The translations under genes and the position numbers were made by a program. 64,000 bases of DNA from Pseudoxanthomonas sp. GM95 (GTDB taxonomy: Bacteria; Pseudomonadota; Gammaproteobacteria; Xanthomonadales; Xanthomonadaceae): assembly GCF_900109775.1 (NCBI RefSeq), contig NZ_FOAX01000001.1, forward strand, positions 1,116,001 to 1,180,000, in the 5' to 3' direction. This document shows positions 50,079-57,312 of this stretch, piece after piece (position 1 is the first letter of the stretch; each line of letters opens with the position of its first letter). Below the pieces are notes generated by a model. The model was not told where the DNA came from. It did not search any database and saw only the letters and a program-made list of their open reading frames with translations.

Positions 50079-53000
50079 ATGAACATTTCCAAGTTCTTCA
50101 TCGACCGGCCGATCTTCGCCGCGGTGTTGTCCATCGTGATCTTCGCCGCCGGCCTGATTGCGCTGCCGCTGCTGCCGATCAGCGAATACCCCGAGGTCGT
50201 GCCGCCCAGCGTGCAGGTGCGCGCCACCTATCCGGGCGCCAACCCGAAGGTGATCGCCGAGACCGTCGCCACGCCGCTGGAAGAAGCGATCAACGGCGTC
50301 GAAAACATGATGTACATGAAGTCCGTCGCAGGCTCCGACGGCGTGCTGGTCACCACCGTGACCTTCCGCCCTGGCACCGATCCGGACCAGGCGCAGGTGC
50401 AGGTGCAGAACCGCGTGGCCCAGGCCGAAGCGCGCTTGCCCGAGGACGTGCGCCGCCAGGGCGTGACCACGCAGAAGCAGTCGCCGACGCTGACCATGGT
50501 CGTGCACCTGCAGTCGCCCAGCGGCAAGTACGACTCGATGTACCTGCGCAACTACGCGGTGCTGAACATCAAGGATGAACTGGCGCGCCTGCCGGGCGTA
50601 GGCCAGATCAACATCTTCGGTGCCGGCGACTACGCCATGCGCGTGTGGCTGGACCCGGACAAGATCGCTTCGCGCGGCCTGACCGCCTCGGATGTGACCG
50701 CCGCGATCCGCGAGCAGAACGTGCAGGTCTCCGCCGGCCAGCTCGGCGCCGAGCCGATGCCGACCAAGAGCGATTTCCTGCTGTCGATCAACACCCAGGG
50801 CCGCCTGCAGAGCGAAGCCGAGTTCGGCAACATCATCGTCAAGAGCGGCGACAACGGCGAGATCGTGCGCCTGCGTGACGTGGCCCGCATCGAGATGGGC
50901 GCCGGCAGCTACGCGCTGCGCTCGCAGCTGGACAACAAGGACGCGGTCGGCATGGGCGTGTTCCAGTCGCCCGGTGCCAACTCGCTGCAGCTGTCCGATG
51001 CGGTGCGCGCCAAGATGGCCGAACTGGCCACGCGCTTCCCCGAAGGCATGACCTGGGCCGCGCCGTACGACCCGACCGTGTTCGTGCGTGATTCCATCAG
51101 CGCCGTGGTCCACACCCTGATCGAAGCGGTGATCCTGGTGGTGCTGGTGGTGATCCTGTTCCTGCAGACCTGGCGCGCCTCGATCATTCCGCTGCTGGCC
51201 GTGCCGGTGTCGGTGGTCGGCACGTTTGCCGCGCTGTATCTGCTGGGCTTCTCGATCAACACGCTGAGCCTGTTCGGCCTGGTGCTGGCGATCGGCATCG
51301 TGGTCGACGACGCGATCGTGGTGGTGGAAAACGTCGAGCGCAACATCGAGGAAGGCCTGTCGCCACTGGCGGCCGCGCATCAGGCGATGCGCGAGGTGTC
51401 CGGCCCGATCATCGCGATCGCGCTGGTGCTGTGCGCGGTGTTCGTGCCGATGGCGTTCCTGTCCGGCGTGACCGGTCAGTTCTACAAGCAGTTCGCCGTC
51501 ACTATCGCCATCTCCACCGTGATCTCGGCGGTCAACTCGCTGACTCTGTCGCCGGCCCTGGCCGCGATGCTGCTCAAGCCGCATGACGCGCCGAAGGATG
51601 GCCCGTCGCGCCTGATCGACCGCCTGTTCGGCTGGCTGTTCCGTCCGTTCAACCGTTTCTTCAACACCAGCTCCAACAAGTACCAGGGCGCCGTGTCCCG
51701 TGCGCTGGGCAAGCGCGGTGCGGTGTTCGCGGTGTACGTGCTGCTGCTGGTCGGTGCGGGCGTGATGTTCAAGGTGGTGCCGGGTGGCTTCATCCCGACC
51801 CAGGACAAGCTGTACCTGATCGGTGGCGTGAAGATGCCCGAAGGCGCCTCGCTGGAGCGCACCGACGCCATGCTGCGTAAGGTCAGTGACATCGCGCTGA
51901 AGACCGAGGGCGTGGACCACGCCATCGCCTTCCCGGGCCTCAACGCGCTGCAGTTCACCAACACGCCCAACACCGGCACCGTGTTCATCACCCTCAAGCC
52001 GGCCAGCCAACGCCATCGCAGCGCCGCGGAAATCAACGCCGAACTCAACGGCAAGATCTCCCAGCTGCAGGAAGGTTTCGGCTTCGCGATCATGCCGCCG
52101 CCGATCCTCGGTCTGGGCCAGGGTTCGGGCTATTCGCTCTACATCCAGGACCGTGCGGGGCTGGGCTACGGCGCGCTGCAGCAGGCGGTGAATGCGGTGG
52201 CCGGCACGGTCTCGCAGACGCCGGGCATGCAGTTCCCGATCGGCACTTATCAGGCCAACGTGCCGCAGCTGGATGCGCAGGTAGACCGCGACAAGGCCAA
52301 GGCCCAGGGCGTGCCGCTGACCAACCTGTTCGACACGATGCAGACCTACCTGGGCTCGTCCTACGTCAACGACTTCAATCGCTTCGGCCGTACCTGGCAG
52401 GTGATCGCCCAGGCTGACGCGCCGTTCCGCGACAGCGTCGAGGACATCGCCAACCTCAAGACCCGCAACGCCGCCGGCCAGATGGTGCCGATCGGTTCGA
52501 TGGTGCACATGGCCACCACCTATGGCCCGGACCCGGTGATCCGCTACAACGGCTATCCGGCCGCCGACCTGATCGGTGAAGCCGACCCGCGCGTGATGTC
52601 CTCGACCCAGTCGATGCAGGCCGTGGCCGGGATCGCCAGCAAGGTGCTGCCCAACGGTATGAGCATCGAGTGGACCGACCTGAGCTATCAGCAGTCCACG
52701 CAGGGCAATGCGGCGATGATCGTGTTCCCGATGTCGGTGCTGCTGGCCTTCCTGGTGCTGGCCGCGCTGTACGAAAGCTGGACCCTGCCGATGGCCGTGA
52801 TCCTGATCGTGCCGATGACCATCCTGTCCGCCCTGGTGGGCGTGTGGCTGACCGGCGGCGACAACAACGTGTTCGTGCAGGTGGGCCTGGTGGTGCTGAT
52901 GGGCCTGGCGTGCAAGAACGCGATCCTGATCGTCGAGTTCGCCCGTGAGCTGGAGCTGGGCGGCAAGGGGATCGTGGACGCCGCGCTGGAAGCCTGCCGC

Positions 53001-53258
53001 CTGCGCCTGCGTCCGATCGTGATGACCTCCATCGCCTTCATCGCCGGCACCGTGCCGCTGGTGCTGGGCCATGGCGCCGGCGCCGAAGTGCGCGCCGTCA
53101 CCGGCATCACCGTGTTCGCCGGCATGTTGGGCGTCACCTTGTTCGGCCTGTTTCTGACCCCGGTGTTCTACGTGGCGCTGCGCAAGCTGTCCGGCCGCCA
53201 GCTGGTCCACCACGACGCCGCGCCGGCCCTGGGCCAGACCCACGGCACCGCGCACTGA
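50079..53258 (+). CDS. smeW: RND multidrug efflux transporter, SmeW/MexF-like
   Basis: Proton-driven drug pump of the inner membrane (HAE1 family). 1059 residues, 12 helices and two large periplasmic loops. N-terminus NISKFFIDRPIFAAVLSIVIF; proton-relay Asp pair in helix 4, GIVVDDAIVVVENVER; conserved Lys in helix 10, GLACKNAILIVEFAREL; family motifs GFIPTQDKLYLIG and PPILGLGQGSGY. Everything needed for function is intact. Substrates are likely chloramphenicol, quinolones or tetracyclines by analogy with SmeVWX; not testable here. Confidence 0.94.
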   Translation: MNISKFFIDRPIFAAVLSIVIFAAGLIALPLLPISEYPEVVPPSVQVRATYPGANPKVIAETVATPLEEAINGVENMMYMKSVAGSDGVLVTTVTFRPGTDPDQAQVQVQNRVAQAEARLPEDVRRQGVTTQKQSPTLTMVVHLQSPSGKYDSMYLRNYAVLNIKDELARLPGVGQINIFGAGDYAMRVWLDPDKIASRGLTASDVTAAIREQNVQVSAGQLGAEPMPTKSDFLLSINTQGRLQSEAEFGNIIVKSGDNGEIVRLRDVARIEMGAGSYALRSQLDNKDAVGMGVFQSPGANSLQLSDAVRAKMAELATRFPEGMTWAAPYDPTVFVRDSISAVVHTLIEAVILVVLVVILFLQTWRASIIPLLAVPVSVVGTFAALYLLGFSINTLSLFGLVLAIGIVVDDAIVVVENVERNIEEGLSPLAAAHQAMREVSGPIIAIALVLCAVFVPMAFLSGVTGQFYKQFAVTIAISTVISAVNSLTLSPALAAMLLKPHDAPKDGPSRLIDRLFGWLFRPFNRFFNTSSNKYQGAVSRALGKRGAVFAVYVLLLVGAGVMFKVVPGGFIPTQDKLYLIGGVKMPEGASLERTDAMLRKVSDIALKTEGVDHAIAFPGLNALQFTNTPNTGTVFITLKPASQRHRSAAEINAELNGKISQLQEGFGFAIMPPPILGLGQGSGYSLYIQDRAGLGYGALQQAVNAVAGTVSQTPGMQFPIGTYQANVPQLDAQVDRDKAKAQGVPLTNLFDTMQTYLGSSYVNDFNRFGRTWQVIAQADAPFRDSVEDIANLKTRNAAGQMVPIGSMVHMATTYGPDPVIRYNGYPAADLIGEADPRVMSSTQSMQAVAGIASKVLPNGMSIEWTDLSYQQSTQGNAAMIVFPMSVLLAFLVLAALYESWTLPMAVILIVPMTILSALVGVWLTGGDNNVFVQVGLVVLMGLACKNAILIVEFARELELGGKGIVDAALEACRLRLRPIVMTSIAFIAGTVPLVLGHGAGAEVRAVTGITVFAGMLGVTLFGLFLTPVFYVALRKLSGRQLVHHDAAPALGQTHGTAH

Positions 53259-53315
53259 GTCATCGCTTCATGCGCCGGGCATCGCGCCCGGCGATCTTCC
53301 CAACGGAGATATGCA

Positions 53316-54065
53316 ATGAACACCAACACCCAGAAAATCGCGCTGGTCACCGGCGCCACCCGCGGCATCGGCCTGGAAACCGTGCGCCAGCTGGCCCAGT
53401 CCGGCGTGCACACGCTGTTGGCCGGCCGCAACCGCGAGACCGCGGTGGCCGCCGCGCTGAAGCTGCAGGCCGATGGACTGCCAGTGGAAGCGATCCAGCT
53501 GGACGTCACCGATGACGTCAGCATCGCCGCCGCCGTGGGCACCGTGCGCGAGCGCCACGGCCGCCTGGACATCCTGGTCAACAACGCCGGCATCGCCATC
53601 GACGACCTCACCAAGAAGCCGTCCGAGCAGTCGCTGGCCACTTGGCGCACGACCTTCGACACCAATGTGTTCGCGGTGGTCGCCACGACCCAGGCGTTCC
53701 TGCCGCTGCTCAAGGCCTCGCCGGCCGGGCGCATCGTGAATGTGTCCAGCGCGCTGGGCTCGATCAGCCTGCATGCCGATCCGTCGTCCTTCATCTACGA
53801 CTTCAAGATCCCGGCCTACAACGTGTCCAAGAGCGCGGTGAACGCCTGGACCGTGCAGCTGGCCTACGAGCTGCGCGACACCGCGATCAAGGTCAATACG
53901 ATCCATCCCGGCTACGTCAAAACCGACATGAACAACAGCGACGGCGAACAGCGCGGCGAGATCGAAGTGGACGAAGGCGCCAAGAGCAGCGTGCAGATGG
54001 CGCTGATCGACGCCGATGGTCCGAACGGAAGCTTCTCCTACCTGGGACAGGTGCTGCCATGGTGA
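53316..54065 (+). CDS. smeU2: SDR family oxidoreductase within the efflux operon (SmeU2-like)
   Basis: 249 residues, a complete classical SDR: ALVTGATRGIGLETV (NADP site), DILVNNAGIAIDD, catalytic Ser in VNVSSALGSIS, and YNVSKSA with Tyr and Lys. Located between pump and channel genes, exactly as in smeU1VWU2X. GGAGAT site 5 nt before the ATG. Its end overlaps smeX by 7 nt. Could reduce pump substrates or endogenous metabolites; not known from sequence. Confidence 0.9.
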   Translation: MNTNTQKIALVTGATRGIGLETVRQLAQSGVHTLLAGRNRETAVAAALKLQADGLPVEAIQLDVTDDVSIAAAVGTVRERHGRLDILVNNAGIAIDDLTKKPSEQSLATWRTTFDTNVFAVVATTQAFLPLLKASPAGRIVNVSSALGSISLHADPSSFIYDFKIPAYNVSKSAVNAWTVQLAYELRDTAIKVNTIHPGYVKTDMNNSDGEQRGEIEVDEGAKSSVQMALIDADGPNGSFSYLGQVLPW

Positions 54066-55552
54066 GGAATATCCTGGGCATCGGCGTGGCCTCGGCGCTT
54101 TTGGCCGCGTGCACGGTCGGCCCCGATTACGTGCGGCCCAACGCCCCGCAGGCCGAGGCCTTCGTGCAGGCCCCGCAGGTGGCGCAGGTCGATGCGGCGC
54201 CGGCCTACAAGGGGGATGCCGAGTTCTGGCGCAGCTTCGACGATCCCAAGCTGACCGCGCTGGTCGAGCGCGCGTTGCTGGAAAACCACGACGTGCGCAT
54301 CGCGCTGGCCCGCTACGACCAGTCCAACGCGCTGCTGCGTGACGCCCAGTACGCGCGCCTGCCGACCTTCAGCGCCACGGCCGATGCCCAGCATGTGCGC
54401 AGCAGTGCTGACCAGCTGCCGGGTTACAGCCGCAGCGAGCGCGATAACCACGGCTACGACGGCGGCATCGGCGCGGTGTGGGAACTGGACTTCGTCGGGC
54501 GCCTGCGCCGGGCCAGCGAAGCCGGCCATGCCGATGCACAGGCCGCCGCGGCGGACCTGGCGGCGATGCAGGTGGCGATTGCTTCGAGTGTGGCCGAGGG
54601 CTGGTTCCAGCTGCGCGGCATCCAGTCGCAGCTGGAGATCGCCCGCGAGAACGCCAGCACCCAGGAGCGCACGCTCAAGCTGCTGGATACGCGCGCGCAG
54701 GCCGGCTTCGGCGATTCCTTCGATGTGGATCGCGGCCGCACCCAATTGGAAACCACGCAGTCGCGCATTCCCTCGCTGGAAGCGGCCGAAGCCGTGGCCG
54801 CCAACCGCATCGCGGTGCTGGTCGGCGCCACGCCCGAGTCGATGGCGGCCGAGCTGATGAGCGCAGGGCCGATGCCGACCCTGCCGGCCGCGCCGGCGCC
54901 GGGCACGCCCTCGGACCTGCTTCGTCGTCGTCCCGATGTCGCCGCGGCCGAGCGTCGCGTCGCTGCGGCCACCGCGCGTGTCGGCGTGGCGACGGCGGAC
55001 CTGTTCCCGCGCTTCACCCTGGGCGCGCTGTTCGGCACCCAGGCCATCGCCAGCAGCGCGCTGTTCGCGCGCGATGCGGAAACCCGCGTGCTGTCGCTGG
55101 GCATGGATGGCTCGTTCCTCAACGTCGGCCGGGTGCGTGCGCGCATCGCCCAGGCCAACGCGCAGACCGCCGAGGACCTGGCCAGCTACCAGCAGACCGT
55201 GCTCGAGGCGCTGGAAGACACCGAGAACGCGCTGGTGCGCGTGGACCGCAGCCGCAAGGAAGCCCAGCACCTGGAGCAGGCCGCACAGGCCGGCGATCGC
55301 GCCGCGCAGGTCGCACGCCTGCGCCTGGACAATGGCGCCATCGACACGCTGGATCTGCTGGACGCCGAGCGCGCCCGCCTGGACAGCCAGGATGCGGCGA
55401 TCCAGGCGCGTGTGCGCAGCGCCGTGGCCACGGTGCAGCTGTACGCCGCACTGGCTGGCGGCTGGCCCAACTACATCGCCGCCGAAAGCCTGCCGCCTCC
55501 GCCGCTGCAGGCACCGGCCGGCCGGGCGGTGGCCATGGAAGCAGCGGACTGA
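54059..55552 (+). CDS. smeX: Outer-membrane efflux channel lipoprotein, SmeX/OprN-like
   Basis: TolC-like trimeric channel, NodT subfamily. 497 residues. Lipoprotein signal ILGIGVASALLAACTVGPDYVRP. Two OEP repeats: first around FWRSFDDPKLTALVERALLENHDVRIALARYDQS, second around SDLLRRRPDVAAAERRVAAATARVGVATADLFPRFTLG. Typical closing segment LRLDNGAIDTLDLLDAERARLDSQD. ATG overlaps the SDR stop by 7 nt, so strictly coupled. Last intact gene of the operon. Confidence 0.93.
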   Translation: MVRNILGIGVASALLAACTVGPDYVRPNAPQAEAFVQAPQVAQVDAAPAYKGDAEFWRSFDDPKLTALVERALLENHDVRIALARYDQSNALLRDAQYARLPTFSATADAQHVRSSADQLPGYSRSERDNHGYDGGIGAVWELDFVGRLRRASEAGHADAQAAAADLAAMQVAIASSVAEGWFQLRGIQSQLEIARENASTQERTLKLLDTRAQAGFGDSFDVDRGRTQLETTQSRIPSLEAAEAVAANRIAVLVGATPESMAAELMSAGPMPTLPAAPAPGTPSDLLRRRPDVAAAERRVAAATARVGVATADLFPRFTLGALFGTQAIASSALFARDAETRVLSLGMDGSFLNVGRVRARIAQANAQTAEDLASYQQTVLEALEDTENALVRVDRSRKEAQHLEQAAQAGDRAAQVARLRLDNGAIDTLDLLDAERARLDSQDAAIQARVRSAVATVQLYAALAGGWPNYIAAESLPPPPLQAPAGRAVAMEAAD

Positions 55553-55583
55553 TCCGCGTCATGGGCTCGGCGGGCAGGGCGTC

Positions 55584-55760
55584 TTGACGGACCCTGCCGC
55601 CGGCCCGTGCGGGGGGCTGGGTAGCCACCTGCAGTTCGTCAGCAGCCTGGGCTGGCAGGGGCAGCGGTTGCGCCTGCAGCTGCGGCATCTCTCCAACGGA
55701 CGCATCGGTGGCGGTTCGAACCTGGGCGAAAGCATGCTGCTGCTGGGCGTGCGCCTGTAA
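55584..55760 (+). pseudogene. pagL: Remnant of a PagL-type lipid A 3-O-deacylase
   Basis: Only a C-terminal fragment of ~58 codons is open, ending in TAA. It reads GLGSHLQFVSSLGWQGQRLR, then LQLRHLSNGRIGGGSNLGESMLLLGVRL. This matches the last strands of PagL: GSHxQF, the active-site H-x-S in RHLSN, and NxGE. The signal peptide and first two-thirds of a ~170-180 residue protein are missing; the frame upstream runs into smeX antiphase sequence. Translation from TTG at 55584 is conceivable, but the product could not fold as a barrel. Interpreted as a decaying gene. Confidence 0.65.
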
Positions 55761-55846
55761 CGCCGACGCCTGCGTGGCGTTGGAATTTTCGTGCGGTCGG
55801 CGGTGTCGTCGGCAGCGCCCTGCAATCTCTCGATGGAGTCCTTGCG

Positions 55847-56551
55847 ATGATCACGATGCGCCCGGCCCGCGAACGCGGCTATGACGAGGCCCGTGGGCTT
55901 GAGTCACGGCACAGTTTTTCCTTCGGCAGTTACCAGGATCCGGTACATACGCACTGGGGACCGCTGCGCGTGATCAACGAGGACCGCATCGCGCCGGGCC
56001 GTGCGCTGGGCGAGCACGAGCAGCAGGACATGGAAATCATCAGCTACGTGCTGGAAGGCGCGCTTGGCCATCGCGATGCGCTTGGCACGGCGTCCAGCGT
56101 CGAGCCCGGCGACGTGCAGCGCATGAGCGCCGGCACCGGCCTGCGCCACGCCGAAGCCAATCCCGATCTGCACGATCCGGCGCACGTGCTGCAGATCTGG
56201 ATCGCGCCCAATGAGGCGGGCGGGGCGCCGTCGTATTCGCAAAAGCATTTCCCCGATGTGGAAAAGCGCGGCACGCTGCGGCTGGTGGTCAGCGGCGATG
56301 GTGCGAGCGGTTCGGTGCGCATCCGCCAGGACGCGCGCCTGTACGCCGGCTTGTTGGAAGGCGACGAGCAGGCCGCGTTGCCGCTGGCGTCGGGGCGACT
56401 GGGTTACGTGCACGTGGCGCGTGGCGCGGTGACGGCCAATGGCCACGACCTGCGCGCCGGCGATGCGCTGCTGCTGGAAGACGAAACCGAAGTGGTGCTC
56501 GACCACGGGCGCCAGGCCGAAGTGCTGGTGTTTGACCTGCCGCCGCACTGA
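55847..56551 (+). CDS. Pirin family protein (YhhW-like) lacking one metal ligand
   Basis: Bicupin, 234 residues, related to quercetin-2,3-dioxygenase YhhW. Motifs RHSFSFGSYQDP, PLRVINEDRIAPG, DMEIISYVLEGALGHRDALG and SAGTGLRHAEANP are typical. By alignment to YhhW metal ligands H57, H59, H101 and E103, this protein has H57, Q59 (in GEHEQQDMEI), H101 and E103. One histidine ligand is thus replaced. Metal binding may be altered or lost. Downstream terminator; no obvious partner gene. Confidence 0.87.
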   Translation: MITMRPARERGYDEARGLESRHSFSFGSYQDPVHTHWGPLRVINEDRIAPGRALGEHEQQDMEIISYVLEGALGHRDALGTASSVEPGDVQRMSAGTGLRHAEANPDLHDPAHVLQIWIAPNEAGGAPSYSQKHFPDVEKRGTLRLVVSGDGASGSVRIRQDARLYAGLLEGDEQAALPLASGRLGYVHVARGAVTANGHDLRAGDALLLEDETEVVLDHGRQAEVLVFDLPPH

Positions 56552-56572
56552 CGCGACGTTTCGACAGGAAAA

Positions 56573-56600
56573 AGAAAAGCCGGGCGATGCCCGGCTTTTT
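56573..56600. terminator. Bidirectional rho-independent terminator
   Basis: AGCCGGGC / GCCCGGCT with a GAT loop, A-rich left flank and T-run right flank. It separates the convergent pirin and acyl-CoA-binding protein genes. Confidence 0.88.
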
Positions 56601-56612
56601 CATGCGTGTTGG

Positions 56613-56870
56613 TTACTGCAGCAACTGCTTGACCAGGCTGACGTACTTCTTCTGCGCCGCTTCCGGCGCCATGCCGCGCAGGCGCTCCCAGGATTCGTAC
56701 TTGGCGGTGCCGACGAAATCGAAGAAACCGGGCTTGTTGCCCTGCACGTCGCCTTCCGAACCTTGCTTGTAGAGCGCGTAGAGCTGCAGCAGCGTGTCGT
56801 TGTCCGGGCGCTCCGCAAGCGTCTGGATGTCCTGCGTGGCCTGGTCGAAGGCCGGGGTGGTCTGCGTCAT
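56613..56870 (-). CDS. Acyl-CoA-binding protein
   Basis: 85 residues, the full four-helix ACBP fold. FDQATQDIQTLAERPDNDTLLQLYALYKQGSEGDVQG and GFFDFVGTAKYESWERLRGM contain the conserved YxLYKQ and KxxxW ligand-binding residues. Binds long-chain acyl-CoA in the cytoplasm as a carrier/buffer. Bacterial ACBPs are less common than eukaryotic ones but occur in Xanthomonads. Monocistronic. Confidence 0.92.
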   Translation of the reverse strand: MTQTTPAFDQATQDIQTLAERPDNDTLLQLYALYKQGSEGDVQGNKPGFFDFVGTAKYESWERLRGMAPEAAQKKYVSLVKQLLQ

Positions 56871-57142
56871 TGTGGATCCCTCCCAGGATGCGCCCGAATG
56901 ACAGCACGCAGGTCGGTGATGGTCAACGCCGCGGGCGTGACGGTCGGGTCACTGAAGCGGTGCAGGAAAGCTGCGCACTTGGGAAATTCTTCGATGCGCC
57001 GCAATGGTGCGTGCATTTCCCCTTTGTGGTGGATCGTGCTGTTGGCGCGGCCAAATCAGGTATTTCATGCCGCGAAAACCCGTTGAAATGAGGCGTCGGC
57101 ATCGCGTGTCGGCGAAGCCGTCGCGCACGCTTTGGATGCACC

Positions 57143-57173
57143 ACGATCGCGCGCAATTTTGTTGCGATCGCGT
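57143..57173. promoter_or_regulatory. Imperfect palindrome upstream of the TonB receptor
   Basis: CGATCGCGCGCAA and TTGCGATCGCG form near-mirror arms around TTTTG. It lies just before a candidate promoter, so could be an operator for the receptor gene. The rest of 56871-57312 (442 nt) holds no convincing gene. Confidence 0.4.
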
Positions 57174-57176
57174 GAC

Positions 57177-57205
57177 TTGTAAATACATATTCCGTCTTGT
57201 ATATG
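57177..57205 (+). promoter_or_regulatory. Candidate sigma-70 promoter of the TonB receptor
   Basis: TTGTAA and TATATG are separated by exactly 17 nt in an unusually AT-rich patch for this genome. Each matches 4 of 6 consensus bases. The leader to the start codon would be ~100 nt. Moderate support only. Confidence 0.45.
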
Positions 57206-57312
57206 CATAGTGATGCAGGGCCACGTGCGGGTCCGACGCAGCGCAGGACGCGATGACGATTGGTGGGGAGGCCATCGTCACCTCAACGCACACCACACCA
57301 CCCGGGGACCCC

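Noticed and set aside
49818..53255. 1145-codon minus-strand open frame
   Set aside because: Exact antisense of the RND pump, low-complexity His/Gln/Arg-rich translation, no recognisable fold.
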